Assembly (NCBI GenBank): GCA_016722045.1
Contig: JADKGY010000022.1
Location: forward strand, 1-64,000
Reading direction: 5' to 3'
Origin: Candidatus Opimibacter skivensis
GTDB lineage: Bacteria > Bacteroidota > Bacteroidia > Chitinophagales > Saprospiraceae
DNA length: 64,000 nt
Shown one piece after another: positions 45,401 through 51,772 of this stretch (positions within the stretch are counted from its first letter, which is position 1; each line of letters opens with the position of its first letter). The position numbers were made by a program, and so were the translations under genes. The notes beneath the pieces were generated by a model. The model saw only the letters and a list, made by a program, of their open reading frames with translations. It did no database searches and was not told the DNA's origin.

Positions 45401-48400
45401 GTTTCACTTTCACCAATCGGCCCGATTGAAGCAGGATCAGGTGCATGTGAAGGCGATATCACTTTTACCTGGACGTACACAGACTGTGCGGGCAATCATC
45501 AGGATTATATTCACACGGTAACAATAGAATATTCTCCGTTTGCTGCAACCCCTTCTACAACGGCTGTTGTTGATTGTTATACAAATATTATTCTTCCAAT
45601 TCCTCCATTCATAACTGATAATTGCGGTGTACAAATAACACCATCAGGACCTCTTGAAAGTGGATCGATTGCTTGTGAAGGAGATATCACCTATACCTGG
45701 ACATATACTGATTGTGCGGGAAATACCCAATATTATGTTCACACTGTCACGATTGAATATGAACCATTTGCTTCAATTCCGCCGACTAATGCAGTATCGG
45801 ATTGTTATGCAAATATTGTTTTTCCAGTTCTGCCGACTATAACTGATAATTGTGGTATTACACTTACACCATCCGGTCCGATTGAAACTGGAACAGTTAC
45901 ATGCGAAGGTGATATTACGTACACATGGACATACACTGACTGCGAAGGCAACACTCAGGATTATGTTCATACAGTTACAGTGGAGTATGAACCATTCGCT
46001 TCGATACCTCCGACAACGGCTGTTGCAGATTGCTATTCAAATATTATACTTCCATCTCCACCGGTAATATTAGACAATTGTGGGGTTGCGATTTCTCCGA
46101 CAGGTCCTATTGATGATGGCGCCAGTGGATGTGAAGGGAGTATTTCATATACCTGGACATACATTGATTGCGAAGGAAATGCACGTACCTATGTGCACAC
46201 GGTCACCATAGAATATGAGCCATTTGCTGCACTCTCTCCGACAACAGCAGTTGTTGATTGCTATGCGAATATTATTCTTCCATTACCTCCGGTCGTGACT
46301 GACAATTGTGGAGTGATACTTTATCCAACGGGTCCTTTTGAAACCGGATCGGTTGCATGTGAGGGGGATATCACGTATACATGGACATACACGGACTGTG
46401 AAGGAAATACACAAGACTATGTTCATACAGTCACTATTGAGTATGAGCCATTCGCTGCAATACTACCTACAGCAGCAGTTGTTGATTGTTATGCAAATAT
46501 TATTCTTCCTTCATCTCCGGTAGTTACAGATAATTGCGGAGTTGCACTTATTCCAACAGGGCCTGTTGAAACCGGATCAGTTTCATGCGAAGGAGATATC
46601 ACTTATACATGGACGTATACTGACTGCGAAGGAAATACGCAAGACTATGTTCATACGATCACAATTGAATATGAGCCATTTGCAGCGATTCCACCTACAA
46701 CAGCAGTTGTTGATTGTTATGTAAATATTGTACTTCCAGCTCTGCCAACTATATATGATAATTGTGGAGTTACACTTGTTCCGACAGGTCCTATTGAATC
46801 AGGATCTGTATCATGTGAAGGAGACGTAACATACACGTGGACGTATACAGATTGTGAAGGCAATACAGAGGATTATGTTCATACTGTTACGATAGAGTAT
46901 TCTCCTTTGAATGCGATACCACCCACTTCGAGTGTTATAGATTGTTATGCAAATATTGTATTGCCGTCACCTCCGCCGGTAACAGATAACTGTGGTGTAT
47001 CACTTGTTCCGATCGGGCCTGTTGAATCTGGTTCAGTTACATGTGAAGGCGACATTACTTACACCTGGACATATACGGATTGCGAAGGTAACACTGGGGA
47101 TTATGTTCATACAATTACTGTGGAATATGAGCCGCCTGGGTTGATCGTGGAGACAAGTGATGTTGTTGATTGCTATGCAAATATTATTCTTCCTTCACCA
47201 CCGGTAGTTACTGATAATTGTGGAGTTACACTTTCACCAACTGGCCCTGTTGAAACAGGAACAGTCGCTTGCGAAGGTGATATCACATACACCTGGACAT
47301 ACACAGACTGCGAAGGCAACACACAGGATTATGTTCATACTGTCACAATTGAATATGAGCCATTCCCTGCGATACCACCGACAACAGCAGTTGTTGACTG
47401 CTATGCAAATATTATTCTTCCTTCACCTCCGGTTGTTATAGATAATTGCGGAGTTGCACTTACACCAGCTGGCCCAGTCGAAACAGGAACGGTCCTTTGC
47501 GAAGGTGATCTTACTTATACATGGACATACACAGACTGCGAAGGCAACACACAAGATTATGTTCATACTGTTACAATTGAATATTCTCCATTCGCTTCAA
47601 TTCCACAAACAACAGCAGTTGTTGATTGCTATGCAAATATTATTCTTCCAACTCCGCCAACTATAACTGATAATTGTGGAGTTACACTTTCACCAACTGG
47701 TCCTGTTGAAACAGGATCAGTCGCTTGCGAAGGTGATATCACATATACATGGACATACACAGACTGCGAAGGAAACACACAGGATTATGTTCATACAGTC
47801 ACGATTGAGTATGAGCCATTTGCAGCAATCCCTGCGACAACAGCAGTAGTTGATTGCTATGCAAACATAATTTTACCAACGCCATCGACGATATTAGACA
47901 ATTGCGGAGTTACTCTTACTCCGACTGGCCCTTTTGAAACAGGAACAGTCCTTTGCGAAGGCGATATCACATACACATGGACTTACACAGATTGCGAAGG
48001 CAACACACAGGATTATGTTCACACTGTCACTATAGAATATCAACCATTCCCAGCGATACCTTCTACAATAGCAGTAGTTGATTGTTATGCAAATATTATT
48101 CTTCCTTCACCACCTGTAGTTACAGATAATTGTGGAGTTACACTTACACCATCCGGCCCTGTTGAAACAGGATCAGTCGCTTGCGAAGGAGATATCACTT
48201 ATACATGGACATATACAGACTGCGAAGGAAACACACAGGATTATGTTCACACTGTCACCATAGAATATCAGCCATTCCCTGCTATTCCACCGACAACAGC
48301 AGTTGTTGATTGTTATGCAAATATTGTTTTACCAGTTCCACCAACAGTAACTGATAATTGTGGAGTTGCACTTTCACCAACAGGCCCTGTTGAAACTGGA

Positions 48401-49489
48401 ACAGTCGCTTGCGAAGGTGATATCACGTATACATGGACATACACAGACTGCGAAGGAAACACACAAGATTATGTTCATACTGTCACAATTGAGTATGAGC
48501 CATTTGCTTCAATTCCACCGACAACAGCAGTTGTTGATTGTTATGCAAATATTATTCTTCCAACTCCGCCAACTATAACAGATAATTGTGGAGTTACACT
48601 TACACCATCCGGCCCTGTTGAAACTGGATCAGTGCTTTGCGAAGGTGATATCACATATACCTGGACATACACCGACTGCGAAGGAAACACACAAGATTAT
48701 GTTCATACCGTCACGATTGAGTATGAGCCATTCCCTGCGATACCACCGACAACAGCAGTTGTTGATTGCTATGCAAATATTATTCTTCCAACTCCGCCAA
48801 CTATAACTGATAATTGTGGAGTTACACTTACACCGACTGGTCCTGTTGAAACGGGATCTGTCCTTTGCGAAGGAGATATCACATACGCCTGGACATATAC
48901 CGACTGCGAAGGAAACACGCAAGACTATGTTCATACTGTCACGATAGAATATCAGCCATTTGCTTCAATTCCACCGACAACAGCAGTTGTTGATTGCTAT
49001 GCAAACATTATTCTTCCTTCACCGCCGGTAGTAACTGATAATTGTGGAGTTACGCTTACACCATCCGGCCCTGTTGAAACAGGAGCTGTCACTTGCGAAG
49101 GTGATATTACTTACACCTGGACATACACCGACTGCGAAGGAAACACACAAGACTATATTCATACTGTCACAATTGAGTATGTACCATTTGCTGCTATTCC
49201 GCCGACAACAGCAGTTGTTGATTGCTATGCAAATATTGTGCTTCCAACTCCTCCAACTATAACTGATAATTGTGGAGTTACACTTTCACCAACTGGCCCT
49301 GTTGAATCGGGATCTGTCACTTGTGAAGGTGATATCACATACACCTGGACATATACCGACTGCGAAGGAAATACGCAAGACTATGTTCACACTGTCACCA
49401 TAGAATATCAGCCATTTCCAGCGATCCCACCGACAACAGCAGTTGTTGATTGTTATGCAAATATTGTTTTACTGCTCCACCAACTATAA
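30329..49489 (+). CDS. Giant HYR-repeat surface protein; frame ends early at an apparent 1-nt deletion
   Basis: An in-frame TAA at 30323-30325 fixes the start. The open frame gives 6,386 aa, but the last eight or so residues are out of frame: a base is missing near 49473 compared with sister repeats, and the same repeat continues in the next frame to the window end. The real product is probably at least 11,200 aa. Order: signal region (1-55); a 17-module alternating array (about 151-1697); three HYR domains; four GTG-type Ig-like modules (about 1946-2290); HYR plus jelly-roll-like domain (to about 2650) and linked modules; ten 76-aa HYR-like repeats (about 3033-3790); a second HYR/jelly-roll block (to about 4464); then the main 76-aa array. 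Every 76-aa unit has four cysteines. The protein is extracellular by inference, probably an adhesive or structural fibre. Its C-terminus and sorting signal lie beyond the window. Confidence 0.88.
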   Translation: MLRFYKIQKTILFELTAVFMVWYYYWAKLAKGNLLLFSTSFILVFGLTSFSGPSSVNCVPELNFSNTLCADLLPVACTINFQNACIGGGTVTFTQNNDLLNSLWTVTGGTGVASGTSNFIFTPGNTPGCFSANYNPPGGCNVSANFVIFPAAPTIPAVANTCNAALANIVAVAPIPSFTAQYAIQSPVGVLSAYGTLASVNALRTNTPGCWTIKARYKLTNACGATPANSTSGITACQEGTTYAVVFPATPVLSTPANTCSTMFALPAVAAIAGFSVEYNIDGGAFAAAPSTTVPGCHTLRARYVLTATCGSTIAGTTGAGSCGSSNPVSIVIFPLAPVLPPIANTCNTALASITAVADVPSFTAEYAVQAPGGALSSYNTLAIANGLLLNTSGCWTIKSRYKLTAACGSTGANAISGIPACQESTINAVVFPAAPVIIAPANTCAAAFTLPVVPVKTGFNIEYAIDGGVFSTSPSTVVPGCHTIQARYVLSAACGIVPAGTAESGPCAFSNTVRVVIFPAAPVMTPIANGCNAALNNITDVAIIAGFTSEYAVQPPGGSLSAYVSLASANAMLTNTPGCWTIKSRYKLTSACDTTPADATSGSLACQERTISAVVFPLAPILSATSNTCASAFTLPIVPSIAGFNLEFNIDGGAFSASPSTATPGCHTIQAHYVLAAACGSTSAGTAGTGLCGLSNSALVVIFPVAPAMAAMTNTCNSPLSGIQAVANLSASGFTAEYAVQAPGGSLSAYGSLSATNSLLTNTPGCWIINARYKLTSACGTTPANATSGIPACQESTINAVVFPSGPVITAPANSCASMFSLPLVPVIAGFDVEYSIDGGLFSSSPSTSSPGCHTVNARYILASACGSTPAGTSGTGSCASGNSVSVVIFPTTPVIIAPANSCASMFSLPVAPPITGFNVEYSIDGGAFSSSPSTSTPGCHSIQARYVLANACGSTPAGTAGTGLCVSGNAVSVVIFPIAPIITAPANTCASSFILPIVAAQSGFNTEYSIDGGPFSAAPSTTSPGCHTVQARYVIAAICGSVSAGTAGSGSCGSGNIVRVVIFPIAPVITASVNSCASMFSLPVVPAITGFSVQYSLDGGAFSSAPTTTTPGCHLITARYVLASVCGASPIGTSGTGACGAGNAVNVVIFPAAPVMASIANTCNSLPGVITAVNNLSSFGFTAEYAVQAPGGTLSSYGSLAAANALRTNTPGCWTIKARYKLTSACGATPANSISGILACQESTMYTIVFPAAPVITSPANACASAFSLPVVTAIAGFNVEYSLDGGTFASAPSTSVIGCHVVIARYVLSAACGTTSAGASGTGTCSISNAVRVVIFPLAPVFTLSNSCTPGFTLPVVPDFSGMGFTTQFSIDGGPFAISPTLPSTSGCHTVQVRYVLSASCGSIAQGSTGPGLCGASVIVSVVLFPAPPVIIAPDNTCGSEFILPLVTDLTSTGFSAEYSIDNNPYSGTPVIPFTPGCHTVQVRYVIASACGSIPAGETGCGVSNLVSVVIFPLSPVITATANTCASAFSLPVVTNLSASGFTTQYSIDGGPYASIPTIPSIPGCHTIQVRYMLASMCGNTSQGSTDTGLCGPSDTVSVMIFPLAPSAPIVNPGCGLFVVTPPASISGFDIEYSFDDGATWGPNIPPTDDNCLGNKIRTRYVTDSPCGFLPAGSASFILACEESAVTIRAINQASLTLSQIPDDVTVDCANVPSPATVTAIDICNGLPLTVLFSSSVIPGSCSGNYVITRTWSATNACGNSMSASQIISVTDLDGPVLSGVPSNLSTDCSAIPIPANVTATDNCSAIPAGVVLSTSITPGSCGSDYIMTRTWTATDACGNSTSASQVITVTDLIAPIIVCPPAIVFCSVSNNTYSIAQLSASDNCTAASFLNISFQITGATNRAGTGTDASGIFNVGISTITWTVNDGCGNTSTCSTTVTITLIPTATISYPANNFCINDATLQPVTLTGTGAYTGGIYSAVPAGLDINAGTGAISPVTSSVGTYTVTYTIPASGGCPAVVSNVFTITIEPIPTVSIAYTGSPFCTSSGIEHAVILTGTGAYLGGVFSSTPGLIINSATGGIIAAGSTQGTYTITYATPAAAVCPIVLATTTITITANPVITSFLYAGSPFCMSVSTAQIVTLTGTGIFTPGTFTSTPAGLFINGSSGDITPSLSIAGTYTVTYSSTPASGCGSVIAIATVIISPIPFATISYSGVPFCPNSTNQVVVLTGTPGGIFSSTAGLTINSATGAITPNTSTPGTYVVTYTIIPANGCAQFTTTTSVVIADSTPPVITVPPNVSIQCSASTLPSNTGQATTTDNCTALPTVTFSDVTVSGSCINQYTITRTWKITDGYGNISTGTQTINIIDTTSPVIICPSVTTVTCIGDLPVAFSTLAQFISAGGTVTDPCGYVAASFALVSEVYPTTSCPKLIDRVYKIADICGNIGYCTHRLIISDIVPPQISNVPPNVDITCLDCIQSFLNSDFEQPVLAGAWAYLNENLVPGWETTSPTNNIEIQRSGGVDGVISYSGNQHAELNGDLVGDLYQQFCTVPTTILHISFAHHKRMAAINTTDDIMEVFAGPSLASLISLGQFTATQTSGWQVHTVIYPVPTGQNSTIFLFRAVQGAPTNNTYGNLIDAVNVVTLFDPTFIPVATDNCPGVSIASTEVKINGVCAGQYQLIRTYTAVDACGNTKVATQTVTIGDFYPPVFSAIPANTTVTWCNIPVVPTITALDACAGVVPVVFSQVIGSGCNYNISRTWTTVDLCSNSTSMMQTITVIPPAAPVIVNPPPDTLRIACNAMSTFTPSNLQYSNSASGICLMAGSMTPTITGAITDCGGMLTVVWDTTLACGIAITHSQFVIVAPSEKAAFVNPPADITLSCQNSQSYVINSLHYANSGNGVCRIVGDAVGTVSGTIDPCGGARTVTWTFTDNCNRTITHIQTITSQPASTAVFVNPPANITLSCNGAQNLIIGNLAYTNSETGLCQISGSVPGVLGGSFDDCGGTETITWTYTDACNRIISYVQTITINPASINPIPPTNGTGSCIGNIVVPTPPVVNNSCGHPIVPTGPTVSSIPSCEGSITYTWIYSDCIGNTQNYVHTVTIEYEPFAVIPPTTSTGDCYANIILPVLPTILDNCGVTLIPTGPVASSPLSCEGDISYTWTYTDCEGNIQDYVHTVTIEYVPFNAIAPTTSMTDCFANIILPNPPTVLDHCGITLLPTGPVTSGTPACEGNISYTWTYTDCEGNTQEYIHTVTIEHEPFPPIPPTSAVVDCYLNIVIPSPPVITDNCGVLMIPSGPVETGSASCEGSIVYTWTYTDCEGNSHDYIHTVSIVYVPFPGIPSTSDVSDCYAHIALPTPPTIIDNCGVSLTPTGPFEAGTTACEGIVSYTWIYTDCAGNTQNYVHAVNVEYQPIGVVPPTTTVTDCYANIVLPSPPVVTDNCGVTLSPSGPVESGSVTCEGDITYTWTYTDCEGNTQNYVHTVTIEYVPFASIPPTTAVSDCYANIVLPAPPSITDNCGVSLIPTGPVESGTVTCEGDVTYTWTYTDCEGNSQNYVHTVSIEYQPFGAVAPTTAVADCYANIILPSPPAVTDNCGINILPSGPVETGSVTCEGDVNYTWTYTDCEGNTQDYVHTVTIEYISFPAIPPTSATYSCISDIVVPTPPIVIDHCGTAIIPTGPAISSLPVCGGIITYTWSYTDCAGNSNQYIHTVTITWDPLPSVPGTTGIVDCYANIVLPIPPTVTGNCGMLLTVTGPIQTGIITCSGQLTFTWTYTDLCGNVTTYDHVVTLTDDEAPSITCQSISVEGCDASSSPAYSNLNDFLNAGGTISDNCQIDSASFQMINQSSGGVNCAESVSRTYQIADVCGNTAACVQIISISDGTPPVISCPATLNLVCAEDLPSTFSNLNQFLAAGGTISDPCGYVASSFALRSETYLSITCPKIIERVYEITDSCGNIGSCTYTIIISDLIPPQIFGIPPDVNIKCQDCIQSFLNSDFESPAISGGPVNINEDAVPGWNTTSSSGNIEFHQSGQVDGVVSFSGNQHIELNADQEGDLYQEFCTVPTTILHISFAHHKRITAANTTDDIMELFVGPDLSNLTSQGVFTATDISGWLLYTVLYPVPSGQTNAVVLFRAIQGEPSDITKGNLIDAVNVVTLFDPTFIPFATDNCDGVSIITSEQRIIGSCVGHFKLIRTYIAVDACGNETQGNQTVTVGDFIPPVFSATPRDTSVDWCEIPAIPFITAFDSCSGVVPVVFTEVAGSGCNYTIARNWTAVDSCGNVGAIHQVINVVPPPLPVILNLPPDTITIACNETTTLAPGNLQYSNIQSGLCLIAGSMSPTILGTTDECGGILTIVWDTSLICGITLSHSQIVIVTPSSQAAFINPPSDIVLTCDSAQHLFVNTLSYSNGETGACAISGMVPGILVTSFDSCGGSETITWTFTDDCNRTITHVQTITIDLSPLPLISATSDTVSCVDSIVIPTPPIVIDNCGNPVTPAGPVISSAPLCNGNLTFIWTYTDCEGNTQDYVHTVTIEYQPFDSISPTTAIVDCYANIILPIPPSITDHCGAPLIPSGPVETGLVTCEGDITYTWTYTDCEGNAQNYTHTVTIEYQPFDSIPPTTAVADCYANIVLPTPPSITDHCGVTLTPTGPLETGSVACEGDFTYTWTYTDCEGNAQDYVHTVTIEYQPFDSIPPTMAVVDCYANIILPSPPTVTDNCGVNLLPTGPVETGSVACEGDIIYTWTYTDCEGNTQDYVHTVTIEYKPFATIPPTTAVVDCYANIVLPSLPVINDNCGVVLIPTGPVETGTVTCEGDIIYTWLYTDCEGNTQDYVHTVTIEYSPFAAIPSTTAVVDCYANIILPSPPVINDNCGVVLIPTGPVETGSVTCEGDITYIWTYTDCEGNTQDYVHTVTIEYEPFASIPPTTEVVDCYANIILPIPPTITDNCGVSLISSGPVETGFVTCEGDILYTWTYTDCEGNTQDYVHTVTIEYQPFAAILPTVGVVDCYANIVLPIPPIIIDHCGVSLSPIGPIEAGSGACEGDITFTWTYTDCAGNHQDYIHTVTIEYSPFAATPSTTAVVDCYTNIILPIPPFITDNCGVQITPSGPLESGSIACEGDITYTWTYTDCAGNTQYYVHTVTIEYEPFASIPPTNAVSDCYANIVFPVLPTITDNCGITLTPSGPIETGTVTCEGDITYTWTYTDCEGNTQDYVHTVTVEYEPFASIPPTTAVADCYSNIILPSPPVILDNCGVAISPTGPIDDGASGCEGSISYTWTYIDCEGNARTYVHTVTIEYEPFAALSPTTAVVDCYANIILPLPPVVTDNCGVILYPTGPFETGSVACEGDITYTWTYTDCEGNTQDYVHTVTIEYEPFAAILPTAAVVDCYANIILPSSPVVTDNCGVALIPTGPVETGSVSCEGDITYTWTYTDCEGNTQDYVHTITIEYEPFAAIPPTTAVVDCYVNIVLPALPTIYDNCGVTLVPTGPIESGSVSCEGDVTYTWTYTDCEGNTEDYVHTVTIEYSPLNAIPPTSSVIDCYANIVLPSPPPVTDNCGVSLVPIGPVESGSVTCEGDITYTWTYTDCEGNTGDYVHTITVEYEPPGLIVETSDVVDCYANIILPSPPVVTDNCGVTLSPTGPVETGTVACEGDITYTWTYTDCEGNTQDYVHTVTIEYEPFPAIPPTTAVVDCYANIILPSPPVVIDNCGVALTPAGPVETGTVLCEGDLTYTWTYTDCEGNTQDYVHTVTIEYSPFASIPQTTAVVDCYANIILPTPPTITDNCGVTLSPTGPVETGSVACEGDITYTWTYTDCEGNTQDYVHTVTIEYEPFAAIPATTAVVDCYANIILPTPSTILDNCGVTLTPTGPFETGTVLCEGDITYTWTYTDCEGNTQDYVHTVTIEYQPFPAIPSTIAVVDCYANIILPSPPVVTDNCGVTLTPSGPVETGSVACEGDITYTWTYTDCEGNTQDYVHTVTIEYQPFPAIPPTTAVVDCYANIVLPVPPTVTDNCGVALSPTGPVETGTVACEGDITYTWTYTDCEGNTQDYVHTVTIEYEPFASIPPTTAVVDCYANIILPTPPTITDNCGVTLTPSGPVETGSVLCEGDITYTWTYTDCEGNTQDYVHTVTIEYEPFPAIPPTTAVVDCYANIILPTPPTITDNCGVTLTPTGPVETGSVLCEGDITYAWTYTDCEGNTQDYVHTVTIEYQPFASIPPTTAVVDCYANIILPSPPVVTDNCGVTLTPSGPVETGAVTCEGDITYTWTYTDCEGNTQDYIHTVTIEYVPFAAIPPTTAVVDCYANIVLPTPPTITDNCGVTLSPTGPVESGSVTCEGDITYTWTYTDCEGNTQDYVHTVTIEYQPFPAIPPTTAVVDCYANIVLLLHQL
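30780..35420 (+). repeat. 17 alternating modules of two related types
   Basis: Type 1 (five copies; core near 30860, 31430, 31985, 32530, 33880) has EYAVQAPGG, NTPGCWTIK and RYKLT. Type 2 (twelve copies, the last divergent) has EYSIDGG, PGCHT and ARYVL. The order is 1-2-1-2-1-2-1-2-2-2-2-1-2-2-2-2-2. All units open with VxFPxAPV and a cysteine. The domain family is not recognised with certainty; the pattern suggests a beta-sandwich. Strict alternation at the start gives way to runs of type 2, as if type 2 units were amplified alone later. Confidence 0.82.
36165..37200 (+). repeat. Four Ig-like modules of GTG-G-Y/F-GL-I-N-TG-I type
   Basis: Each unit has TISYPA, SIAYTG or a similar start, FC, a VTLTGTGAY-type strand, then GL.IN..TG.I and GTYTVTYT or a close variant. 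They lie near 36165, 36430, 36680 and 36955. The last unit is shortened in its GTG strand. This module type is widespread in secreted Bacteroidota proteins. Confidence 0.75.
37745..38275 (+). other. Jelly-roll-like domain, copy 1
   Basis: About 175 residues start CIQSFLNSDFEQP and carry VPGWETT, IEIQRSG, SYSGNQHAELN, LYQQFCTVP and LISLGQFTAT. The NxDFE...VPGW...IE...GNQ..EL pattern is that of DUF642-like and related galactose-binding-type jelly rolls, which often bind sugars. It is embedded between HYR modules and is the only domain type in the third protein with a plausible ligand-binding face. Confidence 0.6.
39425..41700 (+). repeat. First array of ten 76-aa HYR-like repeats in the third gene
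   Basis: Units follow PPTTxxxDCYANIxLPxPPxxxDNCG, then (L/P)TGPV, CEGxIxYTWTYTDCEGN, and YVHTVTIEY. Ten units are seen and they differ more from each other than those of the second array. The four cysteines are in DCY, DNCG, CEG and DCE. This looks like the older copy of the array. Confidence 0.85.
41960..43720 (+). repeat. Diverged duplicate of the HYR/jelly-roll block at 37.44-39.4 kb
   Basis: The same order of modules recurs about 4.53 kb downstream: an HYR unit with DPCGYVA and ASFAL or SSFAL, a jelly-roll-like domain at about 42290-42810 (GNQHIELN, LYQEFCTVP, ISFAHHKR), an ATDNC-type HYR unit, a PPDT unit with LQYSN, and an NPP unit with CNRTITH. The equivalent GNQH segments lie near 37930 and 42461. 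The second copy lacks one of the two NPPA(D/N)I modules. Each block is followed by a 76-aa repeat array, so block plus array may have been duplicated together. Confidence 0.78.
44341..45110 (+). repeat. Repeat patch shared with 55511-56280, offset 11,170 bp
   Basis: Distinctive variants recur in both places: FDSIPPTMAVVDCYAN, GVNLLPTG, TWLYTDCEGN, VINDNCGVVL and ITYIWTYTDC. Stretches near 45001 and 56171 are identical for about 100 bases. The second unit of the later copy is different (TSAVVDC, SPPVVTDN), so the match is a mosaic. The offset equals 49 units minus 2 nt. Confidence 0.8.
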
Positions 49490-49950
49490 CTGATAATTGT
49501 GGAGTTACACTTTTACCAACTGGCCCTGTTGAAACGGGATCTGTCCTTTGCGAAGGTGATATCACATACACATGGACATACACCGACTGCGAAGGAAACA
49601 CACAGGATTATGTTCATACGATCACAATTGAGTATGAGCCATTCCCTGCGATACCACCTACAACAGCAGTTGTTGATTGCTATGCAAACATTATTCTTCC
49701 TTCACCGCCAACAATAACTGATAATTGTGGAGTTACACTTACACCATCCGGCCCTGTTGAAACAGGAACAGTCCTTTGCGAAGGTGATATCACTTACACC
49801 TGGACATACACGGACTGCGAAGGAAACACACAAGATTATGTTCATACTGTTACAATTGAATATGAGCCATTTGCTTCAATTCCGTCGACAACAGCAGTAG
49901 TTGATTGCTATGCAAATATTGTCTTCCAACACCTCACGGTATTAAGATAA
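49450..49950 (+). CDS. Fragment of the third giant gene after the first frameshift
   Basis: From about 49474 this frame encodes two repeat units (ITDNCGVTLLPTG onward) that continue the upstream frame without loss. It ends at a stop created near 49948 by the next indel cluster. It is not an independent gene: there is no start signal, and it begins and ends inside repeat units. Confidence 0.75.
   Translation: MLCKYCFTAPPTITDNCGVTLLPTGPVETGSVLCEGDITYTWTYTDCEGNTQDYVHTITIEYEPFPAIPPTTAVVDCYANIILPSPPTITDNCGVTLTPSGPVETGTVLCEGDITYTWTYTDCEGNTQDYVHTVTIEYEPFASIPSTTAVVDCYANIVFQHLTVLR
49470..49476 (+). other. Frameshift: one base missing
   Basis: TTTTACTGCTCC stands where sister units have TTTTACC or CTTCCTGCTCC. 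One C appears to be lost from a CC pair. Confidence 0.75.
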
Positions 49951-49951
49951 T
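49920..49951 (+). other. Frameshift cluster: net loss of two bases
   Basis: Compared with sister units, one base is missing in GTCTTCC, two in CCTCACGG (CCTCCGACGG) and one A is extra in ATTAAGAT. Net change is minus 2. Confidence 0.72.
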
Positions 49952-51772
49952 TGTGGCGTTACACTTTCTCCATCCGGCCCTGTGGAATCAGGATCTGTCC
50001 TTTGCGAAGGAGACATCACGTATACCTGGACATACACAGACTGCGAAGGTAACACACAAGATTACGTTCACACTGTCACAATTGAATATTCTCCATTCCC
50101 GGCAATACCTTCTACATCAGCAGTTGTTGACTGTTATGCAAATATTATTCTTCCAACCCACCGACGGTATTAGATAATTGTGGAGTTACACTTTCTCCAA
50201 CCGGCCCTGTTGAATCAGGATCTGTCCCTTGCGAAGGAGATATCACTTACACCTGGACATACACCGACTGCGAAGGCAACACACAAGGACTATGTTCACA
50301 CTGTCACAATAGAATATCAACCATTTGCTGCAATACCACCGACAACAGCAGTTTTTGATTGCTATGCAAATATTATTCTTCCTTCACCTCCGGTTGTTAC
50401 AGATAATTGTGGAGTTACACTTTCACCAACTGGCCCTGTTGAAACAGGAACAGTCCTTTGCGAAGGAGATATCACTTACACCTGGACATATACGGATTGC
50501 GAAGGAAACACACAAGACTATGTTCATACTGTCACGATAGAATATCAGCCATTTGCTTCAATTCCACCGACAACAGCAGTTGTTGATTGCTATGCAAATA
50601 TTATTCTTCCAACACCTCAGGTTGTTACAGATAATTGTGGAGTTACACTTACACCAACTGGCCCTGTTGAAACAGGAACAGTCGCTTGCGAAGGTGATAT
50701 CACTTATAGCTGGACATATACAGACTGCGAAGGAAACACACAAGATTATGTTCACACTGTCACGATAGAATATCAGCCATTTGCTACAATTCCACCGACG
50801 ACAGCAGTTGTTGATTGTTATGCAAATATTGTACTTCCAACTCCACCAACTATAACTGACAATTGCGGAGTTACACTTACTCCAACTGGCCCTGTTGAAA
50901 CTGGATCAGTCACTTGCGAAGGAGATATCACATACACCTGGACATACACCGACTGCGAAGGCAACACACAAGATTATGTTCACACTGTCACAATTGAATA
51001 TCAGCCATTTGCTACAATTCCACCGACGACAGCAGTTGTTGATTGTTATGCAAATATTATTTTACCGACACCACCGACAGTAACTGATAATTGTGGAGTT
51101 ACACTTACACCAACTGGCCCTGTTGAAACTGGATCGGTTGCATGCGAAGGTGATATCACATACACCTGGACATACACCGACTGCGAAGGCAACACACAAG
51201 ACTATGTTCATACTGTCACGATTGAGTATGAGCCATTCGCAGCGATACCACCTACAACAGCAGTTGTTGATTGTTATGCAAATATTGTACTTCCAACTCC
51301 ACCGACGGTATTAGACAATTGTGGAGTTACACTTACACCAACGGGCCCTGTTGAAACCGGATCAGTCCTTTGCGAAGGAGATATCACATATACATGGACA
51401 TACACTGACTGCGAAGGCAACACACAAGACTATGTTCACACTGTTACAATTGAATATTCTCCATTCCCTGCAATACCACCGACAACAGCAGTTGTTGATT
51501 GCTATGCAAATATTATTCTTCCAACACCTCCGGTTGTTACAGATAATTGTGGAGTTACACTTACACCATCCGGCCCTGTTGAAACTGGATCAGTTGCATG
51601 CGAAGGTGATATTACTTATACATGGACATACACAGACTGCGAAGGAAACACACAAGACTATGTTCACACTGTTACTATAGAATATCAACCATTTCCCAGC
51701 GATACCTTCGACAACAGCAATTGTAGATTGCTACGCAAATATTGTTCTTCCTGCTCCACCAACTATAACTGA
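49952..51772 (+). CDS. Fragment of the third giant gene, with two compensating indels inside
   Basis: Repeat coding runs in one frame from about 49952 to 50157 (VESGSVLCEGD, YSPFPAIPST), shifts for about 130 nt between a missing A near 50157 and an extra G near 50287, then returns to the same frame from about 50288 to 51690. The frame called from 50180 has an out-of-frame beginning. About six clean units follow. The fragment ends where an extra base near 51693 shifts the frame. Confidence 0.7.
50155..50161 (+). other. Frameshift: one base missing
   Basis: CCAACCCACCG stands for CCAACACCACCG in sister units. The frame is restored about 130 nt later by the next insertion. Confidence 0.75.
50284..50289 (+). 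other. Frameshift: one base extra
   Basis: ACACAAGGACTATG stands for ACACAAGACTATG in many sister units. Confidence 0.78.
51690..51698 (+). other. Frameshift: one base extra
   Basis: CCATTTCCCAGCG stands for CCATTCCCAGCG or CCATTTCCAGCG. Two sister spellings seem merged into one run, as happens in a mixed consensus. Confidence 0.75.
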